Source: Yamagishiella unicocca
Lineage: Eukaryota; Chlorophyta; Chlorophyceae; Chlamydomonadales; Volvocaceae
Direction: 5' to 3'
Length of the DNA: 64,000 nt
Assembly: GCA_003116995.1 (NCBI GenBank)
Contig: BDSL01000006.1
Span: forward strand, 1,764,501 to 1,828,500
In this document: positions 35,080 to 48,100 of the stretch, piece by piece
Layout of the letters: the number at the start of each line of letters is the position of its first letter
Numbering within the stretch: the first letter of the stretch is position 1
Position numbers and translations under genes: made by a program
Notes under the pieces: generated by a model
Told to the model about the DNA's origin: nothing
The model's input: the letters and a program-made list of their open reading frames with translations, nothing else
Databases searched by the model: none

Positions 35080-36365
35080 CTCATCCCGCCACAGCCCACC
35101 ATCAGCCGCGGCGGGCTGGTCATGCAGAACATCGGCAACGGCGAAATCCGAGGCGTCATCGGCCTCGCGGATTCTGTACGACCCCGGATCCGGCAGGCGA
35201 CCTCGCCCGCCAATGCGCCCGCCTCTCCATCCCGCCCCGGCGAGCGAGGCACCTCACACCCCCGTCGCCTGCCGCAGTACTCGGACAGCGGTGGCGTGCC
35301 GCGGCTGGAGTCGGGCCCCAGCCATGCGGGCTGCGGCACCATCGGCAGCGACAGCGGCGGCGCGGGTACGGAGGGCGCCGCCAGTCGTACGCCGCCGGCC
35401 GTACCTTGCCTTGCGGACTTTCTGGCCAGCTCCGGGATGGAGGTCGACTCGCCCACGGGTCGGTTCAGCATCCTAGGGAACTGCCGGCCGGCGGCGGCGG
35501 CGGCGACTCCGTCGCTGCTGCCCTCGCTGAAGCACCAGAAGGGTTTGCGAGGCTCCCACGCGGGGAACAGCCGGCAGCAGCAGAAGCCGCCGCCGCAGCA
35601 GCCACAGCACGCGCAGCAGTCGCCGGTGGCGTCGCCGGCGGGCTTCCTTGTACGGCATGAGCCCCGCCGGTCGTACGGCGGCCAGGGCCAGGGCCCTCCG
35701 ATGGAGGGGGCCCTGGGCGGCCACCCGGCTTTGTTGGACACGGGCGCTGGGTCGGTGACGGTGATGCTAGCGGTTACCGACAGCACCAGCGGGCTGCAGG
35801 ACGTGAGGTGCGGAGTTACTGGATGCAGGGGGGTTGGCGAGAAGACCCGGTTACACGACATGGGAAGGGGGGCACTAAGGATAAGACACGGGGATACATG
35901 TTAAAAGAAGACGCGGAAGGGACGGGGCTCTGAAGGAGGGCACGGGCGGGGGGGGTGAGGTCGCGCCGGGTGGCGGTGGGAGATGTGTGTGTTTACCTGC
36001 CGGCTGCGAACGGATGCCGATGTTAGCGCAGCAGGCACGGCTTCGTACGGCGCGGCATTTACCGCTCCGCAGCCTGAGCACGTGTCCTGACTAGGGCTCG
36101 CCCGGTGCCGCGTCCCCGCGCGGTCTTTTCCTGTTTGTCGTGCAGGCAGCACAGGCACTACAAGCTGGGTTACGCGCCTGCCCCATCACCGCCCCCACTG
36201 GCCGCCGCTGCGGTGCGCGCCAGCGGCGAGCTGAGCCCCGGCAAGGCCTCCGGACTCCTGCCTGTAATCGGTAACCAAAACCTGGCCGCGGGCCGCACGA
36301 CCCCCAAGCCAAATCAGGCGGCCACTGTTCCTTTTCCTGTCGTATCGTCCCCGCGGGCAGAGTGA
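32753..36365 (+). CDS. Unknown low-complexity protein with poly-Gly run
   Basis: Proposed exons are 32753-33964, 34270-35802 and 36150-36365 (986 aa), all phase 0, with donors GTGGGC and GTGAGG. The N-terminus MSPDMCEEDEGDFLC begins an acidic, then Ser-rich, protein. Exon 2 opens with a basic helix (KVADKSRRARR; QLSTRLRRLRSQLERF), then PPLCDECSSPL, a Cys-containing patch, then low-complexity sequence with 25 consecutive Gly. Exon 3 encodes a short Pro/Ala tail. Uncertain points: between about 32905 and 33050 the +1 frame (MDVLLLSRTVEALLANST...) also looks protein-like, so an unseen exon border or frame change is possible. The second junction has alternatives (donor 35808 with acceptor 36145). 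No family recognised. Confidence 0.6.
32971..33000. repeat. 30-bp near-perfect palindrome inside coding sequence
   Basis: Arms ATGTGTGCCTT and AAGGCACACAT flank a centre containing ATCGAT. 14 of 15 base pairs match. It could form a strong hairpin or cruciform. Confidence 0.95.
35002..35076. repeat. (GGC)25 trinucleotide run, poly-Gly
   Basis: Twenty-five pure GGC codons in frame in exon 2 of the gene starting at 32753. Confidence 0.97.
35841..35867. repeat. Dispersed repeat copy in intron, 38 bp after donor
   Basis: GAAGACCCGGTTACACGACA followed by TGGGAAG joins the GAAGACCC end of one subtype to the GGTTACACGACA core of another. It is evidence that the subtypes are one family. Confidence 0.65.
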
Positions 36366-37594
36366 ATGCTTGCCTGTATGTACCTAGCAGCGGCAGGCCA
36401 CCGTTTAATATGGCATCATTTACTTGCATGAGGTGCTGCGGCTGCGGCACCCAGTTTACGAGTCGTTGGGGATGGATTGAGAGCGGGCGGCGGAGGCAGC
36501 AGGTGTTGGAGCTGGCCAGCCGGCTAGCAGGGCCTGTGGGACTCCAGAGGAGGCGAGCGGCTGGGACCGAACTACGTCGGCTAGCTGACACCTGCATAAA
36601 GCTCTAGCTGTAGCTGAGCAAGCAATGAGCGGGGTATGAATAAAAGGCACCTGTTCGTATGCATCGAGGTATGGAAACATGTTGCTGTGAGCGCTGCTGC
36701 CCTGACATGGCGGCACCGCGGGGAGAGGGACCGAGGTCCTTCCAAGGGGGAGTGTGGAGACGTTAACGGTCTAACCGAGAAGGTTGGGAGGGTGTGCTTT
36801 GTTGCGGTGTTTCATTCGCCTGAAGAGCTGTTGACGGTTGGATGGTTTTGCAGTTCATAGCAGTCACGTCTGCTGGTTACATCATCGTGAGTTGGAGGTG
36901 TGGTCGCGCCGCGGCGTGGGGTGAGGTGGGGCAAGGTGTCTTTATTCTGGCGTACGGCGCTTTCGTTTGGGATAACTCGACACTCTTTAATGGTGTGGCT
37001 CGTGGGTCCTTTGGGGGGCATCCATATCTTCTGGTCTTCCTCATTGTATTGGGTTGGTCCCAGATATCCAGGCGGGCGGCGAGAACATTTGACACACTAC
37101 CGATGCGTGCTCGATCCCGCGCGGTTCGAGAGCAGATTGACGTTGAGGGCGCAGCTTGCAGTTCTGCTGTTAGTCTCTACTGCGCCGTTTTAACTATTTT
37201 TGACATGCTGCAGGATGATGGTGGTGTATTATGCCGAGAGGCACCGTCACGGGCGGCATGGACAGCTCGAAGCATACCGGGAGGCCATGCACGTCCTTTG
37301 GTGTGCTGATGGCTGAGGAATTGGGCGGGCCAGCTGCTGTAGCAGTGAGTTACTGACTTTTACCTAACGATGACTCGACATTATAAGGACTTGCGGAGGC
37401 GCTGTTGATTGCATAGGTCCAGTGGCTCCAGTCGTGCAAGATCGACGAGCACCAACACCAACACAGACGTGTTCCGCTTGTGGTGCAACTCGCCTGCTTT
37501 GTACACAAGCTGCTGGGATTTGATGGTGGGACTTATGTAGAATGCGAGCAAAGGGCGCTTGTGGGTGGACTGCCGTACAACTGCTGCGGGTACT

Positions 37595-37599
37595 TGTAA
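37595..37599 (+). terminator. Candidate TGTAA polyadenylation signal
   Basis: I saw no earlier exact + strand TGTAA after the stop at 36365; it implies a 3' UTR of about 1.25 kb. Confidence 0.4.
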
Positions 37600-37793
37600 A
37601 TATGCAATGGCATGGCATGGCTGCGGCCGACGCATTCCGCCACAGGCGCCGGCACCTACCTCGCCCACGACTGGCAGACGTCTCGCGTTTCGTCTCACAG
37701 ATTTAAACTACGGGCTTGGCACTGCCGCTTTGCGGGACAGCAGGAGTGAGCCCCTGCAGCCGATCCCCGAGCGGCTTCCTTTTCCTTTATCCT

Positions 37794-37798
37794 TTACA
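37794..37798 (-). terminator. Candidate TGTAA polyadenylation signal of the FAM161-like gene
   Basis: I saw no earlier minus-strand TGTAA beyond the stop at 39112. It lies about 195 bp from the opposing + strand signal, so the convergent transcripts would nearly abut. Confidence 0.4.
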
Positions 37799-37891
37799 CA
37801 GCCCCGACAGTCCGCCTCAACAGCTTTGCTGGTAGTCATTCCCAATGCTCCAGCATGCGCCCATAAAATGATCGGTGTCTGACGACCATGC

Positions 37892-37938
37892 GCCCACTAT
37901 CCTGTCCCTGTCGCGTAAACGGTTTTTATTAGCATCGC
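37892..37938. repeat. Dispersed repeat copy (ACTATCCTGTCCCTGTCGCG subtype)
   Basis: About 35 bp are nearly identical to 40041-40083, ending in AAACGGTTTTTAT. It lies in the convergent 3' region. Confidence 0.85.
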
Positions 37939-38870
37939 CCCGCTCGTATGTAGTTCCCCATGGGCACCGTGACCACCCCCAGGCTGGACACCCGCCAGCC
38001 ACGCAGCGGCACCGGAAGCGCTCACCCACCCAACCACCCAACCACCCAACCACCCAACCACTCCCCTCCTACCTCCGACCAGCCCGGACCGCGCACTGCC
38101 TCCCCCCGGTATCCCGTCTCCTCGCCTGCTAGCCTTGCCCCCCTGTCCCGCATCTTCACGCCCCATATTTTCTCACTTCCTCCCTCCGTCATACAGGCCT
38201 CCGCCGTACAACGCCGTACGCCGCCGTACCAGCCCGCGTCCCCGTCTCCCCGTATATCCGTCCTCCCCTTTCCTGCCTCCGCCTCTTTCGCCGCGCCGCT
38301 GGGGCCTCTTCGTTGCTTTGACCCCTGTCCACCCGCTCCGCGCCTGGATGTTGTTCCTAACGCCCCCTGCTGCCCCTTGCCCGCATGCTTCGCGTCGACC
38401 GCCTTCCCCACCCGCTCTGGGCCCTGGTCAGGTGAGTTCCGCCGCTGGGTTGGGCCTCTGTTCTGGTAGTTTTTTGCTAGTCGTTGCGTTCTTGTCTGCG
38501 GGCGTCGGGACCTGCGTCTGGGCTTTCGCGTCCCCCATGGCGGCGCGGCGCGGCTTCGGCCTCCTCTCCTGGACGACCGCGGACCTTCTCTGGTAATGAC
38601 CGGCTTCCTCACGCATCTGGTCGGTATTCGGGCGGGTCGGGACTGGGACTCCGACTAGGACTGGGACTGGGACCGGACCGCGATGTCCGCTCTCCCATAG
38701 CGCACCAACTCCCACAGTTCTCCTGCTAGCGCCCAAAACCGGTTCTGCGAAAAGTTTACGTGCGTCGCGCGGGGTCCTCGCTTCCTTTCGTCTCGCCGTA
38801 GCCGATATAGCTTAGCCGCCAAAGGTCATATTACGACCTTCGGCTTTCGTATCCCCAACCCAGTTCTCCC

Positions 38871-38936
38871 GCATGCATCTCAAAACTTCTGCTTTAAACG
38901 ATTTTTTTCGGACATCCACGGGTTTCCCTCGAACCT
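38871..38936. repeat. Dispersed repeat copy, reverse orientation, in 3' UTR
   Basis: Runs from GCATGCATCTC to CACGGGTTTCCCTCGAA. Same layout as 42343-42406. Confidence 0.8.
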
Positions 38937-39111
38937 CCTACCTCCAGTACACCGCCCGCCCTTCGCCTGCCCGGTATGACGCGGCCGGCGTCACACCACC
39001 GTAGTGCACATCCAAGCTGCACATCAACTACCCCGGTCGGGTGGCAGCGCAGGTAGCCCGCAACACCAGCCAGCAGCTGCAGGGCGAGCCCCCCGCGACT
39101 CCGTAGGCCTC

Positions 39112-42100
39112 CTACTCGCCTGCCGCCTCCGCCTTCGCGGCGGCCTTCTTCTTGCCGTCTCCAACTCCCTCCACGTACCGAAACGCCTCAATCCCCTGAT
39201 CCAGCAGCGCATCCTCAACCACCTCGCGAACCTTCCGCTCAATCTGCACAGCGGGCACCCGGGGGGGAGTTTCGAGGAAGACCCGTGGAGGGGGAGGGGG
39301 AGGGGAACCGGAGGGCCACGGAGTGACGGGGTGGGAGCTGGGGCGGCGACGATGGGCAGGGGCAGCTAGCACCACATTCCGGTAGCGCATTCCGCACGGT
39401 ACGACAGTGAGGGTTGTTTTTACGCCTCAGATGCGCCTCAGGTGCACCCAGGCTCGACGGGTTTCGATACAAAGTCGCCACACTCCGCGGTCCCCCCCCC
39501 TTGCCACTCTCCCTTCCTCCCTCTCTCCTTCCTCCCTCTCCTCCTTCCTCCCTCTCTCCCTTCCTCTCTCCCTCCCTTCCCCCCACCCGCCCTCCTGACC
39601 CCCAGCCTCTCTCACCTGCATATGCCGCGCGTCCACGTACACCTCCGGGTTGTCCTGCCGCCCAACCACCGCCGCCCGCCGCCGCTGCACTGCCGCCCGG
39701 CCGCTGGAGGCCCCCGTGTCCGCACCCGCGCCCGCCGCAGCCGTAGCGCCCACGTCGCTCAGCAACCCGAAGTCGCCCTCCCCGCCGCCTCCGCCTCCGC
39801 CGCCACCTCCTCGGGCGTCCTCCTGCTCCCGCCTGACCTGCGCCGCCTTGAGCAGCCGGTCGGCCCGCCGCAGCGCCTCCGCCCGCAGCTTCTCGGACGT
39901 CCTGCGATCCACCTCCTCCCTGGAGTCAGGCGAGGGGCGAAAGCCGCGCGGGTTGAGAGGTGGGAGGCGAGAGGCGCGTGACGAGCGAGACGTCCCCGTC
40001 CGTGCCCTCTCCCTGCTTCGTTCCCCCCCACCCCTTCGCGCCAACTATCCTGTCCCTGTCGCGAAAACGGTTTTTATGCCACCCCTTCGCGCCAGCCCGC
40101 ACCCACTTCTCCGCACGCGTCATGTACGCTCCTCCCTGCGCCGCCACAGCCGTGGATGACTTGCGCGCCGCCGCTGCGTGGTTGCCGGGGGCCGGCGAGC
40201 GAGCCATCCACTCCACCAGGTAGGCGGGTGGAGGCGTCCGCCGCACCTGCGCGGGGTGGGTGGGTGGGTGGGTTAGGTGTGAGGAGGCACGAGGCGGCGG
40301 GTCCAGGGAGGGGGCAGGCATGCAGGGGGAGGGGAGAGGCGGGGAGGAGGAGAGGGGGCAACGCAACACAGCGCAACGCACCACGCTCCGAAGCCCTGCC
40401 AGGACCCCCCCGCCCCCACTTTCCGGGAACTGCCCTCCCGCCGCCATCGTGTAACAAGTAATCATGCCACCCCCAGCCCCCCGCCGTCGTATAACCGGTT
40501 TTTATGCCACCCCCAAAGCCCCCCCGTCGTGTAACCGGTTTTTGTGCCCCACCCCCCGTCGTGTAACAGTTTTGTATGCCACCCCCAACCCCCCCGGCCC
40601 CCCTACCTTGCCCCGCGGCGACTTGTGCGGCCAGCGCGCCTCGGGAAGCAGCTCCGCGTCCACCTGGGTGTACGGCACACGGCGGCATGGGGGGCGGGTT
40701 ATAGGTGATGGGGGGTAACCGCCGCAGCTGTGCGGGCGGGGTGCTGTTGGCGGTGAGCGACTGGCTTCCCGTCTCCCGTTGGCTGTCGGTGGTGGCGCTC
40801 TAACACGCCAACACTGTCGCCCACTCCAGCAACGGCACGCTTCCGCCTCTCTCCCCGGTGGCTTATCGGCCACCTCATCCGGCCTCCCGCCCTCCCCGTT
40901 CCCCCGTTGACCGGGGTCGTTTGTCGGCCGTGGATTCGCGGATTATCTTATGCCCCCCTGGCCGCGTCTTCTCGCTGCCCCTCCCGACCTGCATGTCCAA
41001 GATGATGCGGTGCCGCCGCTCCTCCATCTTGCGCGCCTGGACAGAACAGCAGTAGCAGCAGGTAGAGGTTATGGTGGCATTGGTGGCATTGGTGGTATTG
41101 TGGTGTTATTGGTGTTATTGGTGGTATTCCCTGTAGCGGCAGCAGGCGCGGGGTTGCGGCGACAGAGGGGTGAGGGGACCCTGGCCAGTACCCCGGGTAA
41201 CACACTCGCCCCGCTGGGCACCCCACTCACCCTGGCCACCTGCTCGTCCGGCGTGGAGCCGTTCAGCCGGAACTCCTGTGTGTTTGATAACGGAGGCGGC
41301 GGCGGCGGCGGAGGGAGAGAAGGCGAACATACGGTCTGTGTGTGTGTGTGTGTGTGTGTGCTCATCCGTCAGGCCCCATATACTATATGTTGTCGTGACC
41401 GTGTGTGTGCAGTATTGGCTTATGTTTCGCGTAGTCCTGCCAGGCTCATGCTACAACACGAAATTATGCATACCGTACGACACCGACACCGCAACGTCAG
41501 TCAGTCAGACAGCACCGCAACCCCGCTCCGCGCCGAGGCTCACGCGGCCGCACCTGCGGCACCGTGACCCGCTTGCGGATGTTTGCTCGCTGCCGGGCCA
41601 TGGCCACCTCGTTCTGGCGGTGCAGGCCGTTGAAGTCCGGCACCACCCCCAGCGGCTTGGGCGGGTAGGGGTGCAGGGCGGGGTCCACGGCGCGCAGCCG
41701 CTCGCGGTAGGCGCGGCTGGCGGCCTCGCGCCTTCGGAGGGGGGGTGCAAGTGGGGTTACAGCAAAGAACCGTTGACTCGGCATGACATGGGTTGCAAGT
41801 GGGGTTACAATAAAAGAACCGGTAACGCGACTGGGGAAATGTAGCTTGGGGGGGGAGGTGGCGAGGAGACTCGGTTACACGACATGAGAAACGGCGGGCA
41901 GAAACCAGCCGGCGATTAGGGTTCTTGTAGCCTGCGAGGGAGAGGGCGGGGATCATAATACCGTATGGGAGGTTCACACTTGTATGGAGGTGCGTGGGAC
42001 CCCGACGGGGTCAGGGAGGGGGTTGCAGGCGGCAGGGCAAGCAAGTAAGGAGTTATTTGGGGCCCGGCTGCATTACGTAGGCTGGTGTCGTGACGACGAC

Positions 42101-45100
42101 GGGGCTGATCCCTTGTGTTCCCGCCGATGACCCCCTTCCTCCCTCGCCTATGCAGGCTTCCTCCCTCCCTTCCCTCGCCCACCCTCCCACGGTTTCTCCT
42201 TTCAACCCTCCCTTCCCATGCGGGTTTCCTCTCACCTTTCCTAGCGGGGTTTCTCACATACCTCCCATCTGCGCCCTCCCTTCCTCCCTCCCTCTCTGCC
42301 TCCTTCGACCTCCGACTTTCACCTCCCCAACCAAGTCCTCCAGCATGCATCTCGAAACGTCTGTTCTAAACGGTTTTCCCTTCGTACACGGGTCTTCCTT
42401 GCAAGCCTGCCTCCTGCAGCCGCACCTGTGCATCGCCTCCTGCTCCGCCCGTTCCTTGGCGCCCCTGCGCGCCTCCTCCACCCTCCGCCGCGTGGCGTCC
42501 CTCTTGGCCTCCAGCTCCAGCATCATCACCCGGAAGCGCTCCTGTCGTGTTGATCAGGGGCAGGCAGGCAGGACTTTGCGGCCGGGACAGGGGTTTGGAG
42601 AAAGACCCGTGGATGCGAGAAAAAAACCCGTTTAGGAAAAAGACGTTTCGACATGCATGCTGGAGAACTGGGGTTTGGTTCTCAGGATACCAGCGGTCTT
42701 CCGGCCCCGCTCTACTGGTTGCGCAGCGGGGCCTCCAAACCCGCGCCCCCGCCCACTCGGGAGACGTGTGTCCCAAACGGTTCTTTCTTCGTACACGGGT
42801 ATACCTCGCATCCCCTTCCCCCACTCGGACTGCTTCCCCCCCCACCTCCTTGGTGCTCTGCGGCACGTCGCGGGCGCGGTAGGCCACCTGGAAGCGGCGG
42901 GGGTCCTTGGCTGCGCGGGCCAGCGCCTCCCGCTCCGCCAGCTGGTCCTTGTCGCGGTAGTAGAAGGAGAAGGGCTGCTCCATCATGCTGCGGAAGGAAG
43001 TGGGGCCGAGGAAGCCCAGTTACACGATATAGGAACGGGAGGGGGGGCACGAGGACGGCAAGGCGGCACGACGTAGTGTGAGGAGGCATGGGTGGAGGCG
43101 GCGGGGCTCGAGGTTAGGTGGCGGGAGCTCATGGGTGCAGCCATTGCTTAGCGTGAAGGTGCTGTCTGGTGGGTGCTGGAGAGGCGAGGTAAAGGAGGCA
43201 GGCGCCCCAGCCCCCCCCGAACCCTCCAGCCCGATTCCGCTTGAGCCCTTCCGCCCAATCCCTTCCGCCCACCTGGCGAGCTCCTCCAGGCGCTGCTGTT
43301 GGTTCAGCTGCCGCTTCACCTGTACGGAGCAGTCCAGGGAGGGGACCAGGTCGAGCTGCCGCAAAAACATGAGGAAAGTGAGACCGGTGGCGAGAGCCGA
43401 GGGCAGGACTCTCCCAGCTGCAGACCCACATTCCCTGGCCCGGATCGCCCCCGATACGCTAGGACTGCATGTCCCAGCCTGACCCTTCCTTTCCTTTCCC
43501 TTTGCTCCCTTGCGGAAGGCCGTCCTGGTCTGTGCCCGTCCCGGCACAACGCCCGCGGCCTCCCGTGCCTCCGCCACTTGCCTCCGCCTCCAGCAGCATG
43601 CGCTCGTATCGGGGCTCCACCACCGCCGACGGCACGGGGTTGGCCCGGAAGCGCTGCTTGCGCGCCGCATCCTCCTCTGCCCGCCGAATCGCCAGGTCCT
43701 GTTCCAACTTGACCTGGGGGTTTGGTGGTGGTGATGGTGGTGGAGGGGAGGAAAGAGAAAAATATGCAGTTGCAAGGCGTCAATCGGGGTCCAAGTACCG
43801 GTACCTTACCGTTCTTGTCTAGACGGCGCTTCAAGGCCCACACCTGCTGCTACCCTTGGCTGCCACCCACGCTTGCCACCCCACGGCTGCCATTGCGCTT
43901 GCCGCCTGCCCCCCCGCACACGCTACCCACGAGCGGCACCCCGGCACCGCTCACCTTGGAGATGGGCTTGGGCCGCGCCTTCTCCCGCTCCTCGAAATCA
44001 AACGGCTCCGGAACCGTGCTCTTGAAGAACAGGCGGCGCGATGTGCGGCGGTGCGGGTTGTAGCCATCGGGTCCGTCGGAGGCGTATCCGCCGGGCGAGC
44101 TGCCGGTGCCGTAGGAAGGAGGACGCGGCATGACGGGCAGGGGCGGGGGTAAAGGCCCCATCGCGTCACCTTTGGCGACTTGCGTGGTTTCGGCGCATGG
44201 TATTATTGGGAGGTTTCGGCGCATGGTATTATTGAGTGGTGTTATGGAGAGGTGAGGAGCGAAGGGACGCGATGGGTACGAAATCAGGCACTGGGCGGCT
44301 GCGTTCACCGCTGCCTTGCGAGCGGGAGTAAAGTCGTAACGGTATGGTGGTTGGTGGGGATTGCAGCCCGCGCGGGAGCGGATGCGTCGGGGGGATAGCG
44401 CGTCACGGCACGGCACGTGGGTGAGTGATGCGCGCAGCACGCACAGCACGCGGCGCGCTCGGCCGTAACGTACAAGGTCAGCTCCGGCGACACCACGGGC
44501 ACGTACGGCTGCCGCAGCATCTCCTCCTCCGCGTCCGACAGCACCGAGTACTGCGCCTGCAGCTGGGAGCCGTGGGGGCCCCCTGTGGCGGGGCTGTGTC
44601 CGCCGCCGGCCGAGCCCCCTCTGGAGGGGAGGTAGCCGTCCTGCGGTGGGGGTCGAGGCAAGTCGGGGAGCTGGGCCCTGTAGCAAAACACAGCTCGCTG
44701 CAGCAGCCACCTGGTGCGACCACCACGGCACCGCAGAGCCCTCGTTGCCGCATGCGGAGGCATCAAGAGCAGCCCCTGCCTTGTAACGTTGCAGTGGGTG
44801 CCGATGGCCGCAGCGTACCCACCAATCACTCAACCATCCAGCCCGCCAGTCGTCCCTCCCTCCCTCCCTCCCTCCCTCATCCATCCGGTCACCCAGCCAC
44901 CCACCTCCGGTCCCAAGCGCTGGCGATACTCGTCCATCCACCCATCCTGATTATCCCAGGCGCCCTGTATGGAGAGTGAAAGGCGTTCGTACATCGTCTT
45001 TGTCGTACTTGGTCGTACCTGGAAGGGGTGCTCCTACCCGGACCCCGACGGTGAGCACGCAAAACCAGCGCAGAGGCCAAGCCGGAGCAGACGCAGGCGC

Positions 45101-48100
45101 AGGCTGGCTCGAAACGCACACCCTAGACCAGCAAGCCAAGGGAGCTGGGCGCAGTGCGCTGCTGGCTCACACACCTCCCGGGCTCGCCGCCTTGCCTCCT
45201 CCTCCTCCGCGACCTGTCAAGGAAAGGGGACGTCCAGGAACATTTCGTCACACGGTGTTCAAACGTTTGTTGGCAAGGAATGCTTCCACACGGGACGCTG
45301 ACACGGCGTCAGAAGGAGCATTCAGGGATGTGGGGGCGCATTGCGGCGCAGCTCAGCAAGGTTCGCCGCGGGCGGGGGCTGGAAGGCGGTCGGCGGCATA
45401 GGGCCCGAAGGGCCACCGGCCAGGGATCAGCAGCCGCAGTGGCAAGCCAAGCAATCCACCACAGCAGATGGACAGGGGCTGGAAGGCGGCCGGCGATCAC
45501 CCGCCGCTGCTTAGGCCGCACCGACCGCGATGGCGATGCCAGACGGCCGCCCTCCCCTCCGTGGTCCGCACCTTCCGGGAGTCCTGCACCACCATCCCGG
45601 CCGCGTCGTCCCGGTCCAGGTCCGAGTCGTAGCCGCCCTCCACCGCCCGCCGCTGCATCTCCATGTCCACCTGTGGGCCGCAGCGGAGCCAGCAGTGGTG
45701 GGCCGACAGTGGTGGGCCGCAGTGGTGGGCCGCAGTGTGGGCCAGCAGTGGTGGACGCAGAGATGAACCCAACCGAAAGCTGGGCAGGTGGTGGAAGCCA
45801 GGCGATTATCGCAAGACAACGCAGTAGGCGGGTGCACAGCCTGCACCCCAAAGCCCTAATGCTGCAACCACAGCGATTTCCCAAGTAAGCCATGCTGATG
45901 CTGCAACAACCCCTCCAACACCCTACAGCACAACACCGCCCAAGACGCGAACCCCACGACCTCATGACCCCGCACTGACACCGCACTGACACCGCACGGA
46001 TGGGCTTTTGCCAACCTCGCACTGCCGAATGCGAACTGGGCGCCGCTCACCTCCCCGCCAACGTGCCCCACTGCAGTCCCGGCCCCCCGTTTAGGACCCC
46101 TCTCCAGAGCCCCTCTCCAGCACCCTACCCCCCTCCAGCACCCCTAACCCACCTGCCGCTGGTACTCCTCGTAACGAGTCCTGTCGTACGCCCCGATCGC
46201 AACGCGCTGCTCGTCCTGGCCCAGGAGGCCCATGTGGCCGCGAGAGGCGGCGACGGTGCTGGCTCTGGCCAGGTGGTCGGGCGGCGTGCCCACCGGCACC
46301 TGCTCGTGCTGGGGCAGCCTGGAGGGGTGAGGTGGGGCCCCGCGGGCGGTGAGTGAGGTGTCGTGAGCTGGCGGTGTTGGTGGTGGCTGCAGCAATGTGA
46401 CCCTCGATAGCATGTCGTGCTTGGAAGCGGTCGTTGGTCGTTAGTCGTTAGTTCGTTAGTCGAGAGGGACGCGTTAAGAGTGGAGTAGTACAAGAGCGGA
46501 AAGGTGCTCCGAGGGCGGGCCATGGACCCCAGTGAGCTACACATGGCTCCATGGAGGGGCGGGGGGGCGGCCACCGGGAGGGGGGCATCTACGGCTGCGG
46601 AGCTGTCGAAACACGGCCCCGCCCCCACCTACCTCTCCACGCTGTTAATCATGGCCAGGATCTGCTGCGCCTCCCCTGGACCCGGCGGCGGCGACATAGG
46701 GCCCGGAGCCGACAGCGGCCGCTGCATGGCCTCGGCGGCCTCGGGGCTGTTGTAGTAGGCTGCCGCGGAGTACTGCTGCTGTGGCGGAGGCGGCGAGTCG
46801 TAGTAGCCGTCCGCGTAGCCGCTGCCGCCTGGAGAGCCAACCTGATAGCCCCGTCGGTACGCGCTGCCGGGGCTCGCACTGGCGGGACGGTATCGGCCCG
46901 GCGAGGCGCTGGGGGAGCGGCTGTAGGGCGGCGGAGGGCCGAAGGCCCCTCGGCTGTAGGCGCCGCCGCCGCCGCCGCTGTAGTACGAGGGTCGCGAGGG
47001 CGAGCGGGTGCGGCGTGGTGGCGGGGAGGGGGAGGGGGAGGGCGAGCGGGACGCGACTGCGGATATTTGCTCGCTGCGGGCGATGACGTCCATGGCTCTT
47101 TGCTGGACCTGGAAGAGGAAGATCGCGGGGTTGAACGGGGGTGGCGTGCCGTGCTTCAAGCCTCACGCTGCATGGCTCGTGTGTGCCAAGCGGGTGTTTA
47201 GGGTTTCCATGGGCCGAATCCTTCCTTCCCTGGATCGAACCCTTGGGGTGCCATGTCCCACAGCACCCCTCATACTCCCTCCTTTCCCCGCTCACGGGCT
47301 CCCTCTCTACCCCACCTAAAACCCCGGCTAATTCCTGCCCTCCCTTTCCTGTGTCGCGTAACCGGGTAGTCGCGCCATCCCCCCCAATCCCTCGCAGCAC
47401 CCAGCAGCCAGCCCACCTGCCGCGTCTCCTGCCGAAGCGTCTCGCCCTCCTGCTCCAGCTCCCGCAGTCGTGCACGTCCCGCCTCCCGCACCCGGGCCAG
47501 CCGGTCCACGTCGGCCGCCAGCTGCTGCGTGGTGGGCAGCGGTGAGGCTATCCGGTTGCGGGCGGAGGCGCGGGCAGCCCTGCGGAGAGCAGCCGGGTTG
47601 GCAGTGGGCGAGGGTTTGCAAAATAAAGGCCCGGTTACTCGACGTGGGAAGTGTCGTTGGCGCATGGACTTCGGTGGGTGAGGGGGTGAGAGGAAACCAA
47701 GCGCACCTCAGCTTCTCTTGCTGCAGCTTGCGGCGCTCGGCCTGCGACAAACCGGTGGGGATGCGGACGAGTGGGTGGGTAGGAAGCGAAGGCAGCATTA
47801 GGCCGGTTCAAAGTCCCATAGGGCGAATATGGGGGTCAACAGCCCACGTTAACGCAAGGCAGCTCGGGCTCAAATCTCGTGGCTCGCGACCTCTCCTTCC
47901 TCAGGGCGCAAAAGGCACCGCTCGCCGGCCCTCCAAAGCCATCCGTTCAAAGCCCCAGCAGCAGTGGTTGTTGTTGGTGGTGGTTGTTGGTTGTTGGTGG
48001 TTGTTGGTGTGGTGCGGCCAGGTCACACATCACACCTGCAGTGCCCGCTCTTGCGCCGGCGAGCGCACGTAGTGCTGCTCCGCCAGCGCGGGGTGCGCCT

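Larger units (their letters stand above)
36366..39111. other. Convergent 3' region
   Basis: Long 3' UTRs of the gene ending at 36365 and of the FAM161-like gene ending at 39112. It contains an ACCACCCAACC-type tandem repeat at 38026-38062 and two dispersed repeat copies. No further gene was seen. Confidence 0.5.

Noticed and set aside
34539..35660. Arg-rich + strand frame of 373 codons
   Set aside because: A frame-shifted shadow of exon 2 of the gene at 32753, caused by the GGC run.
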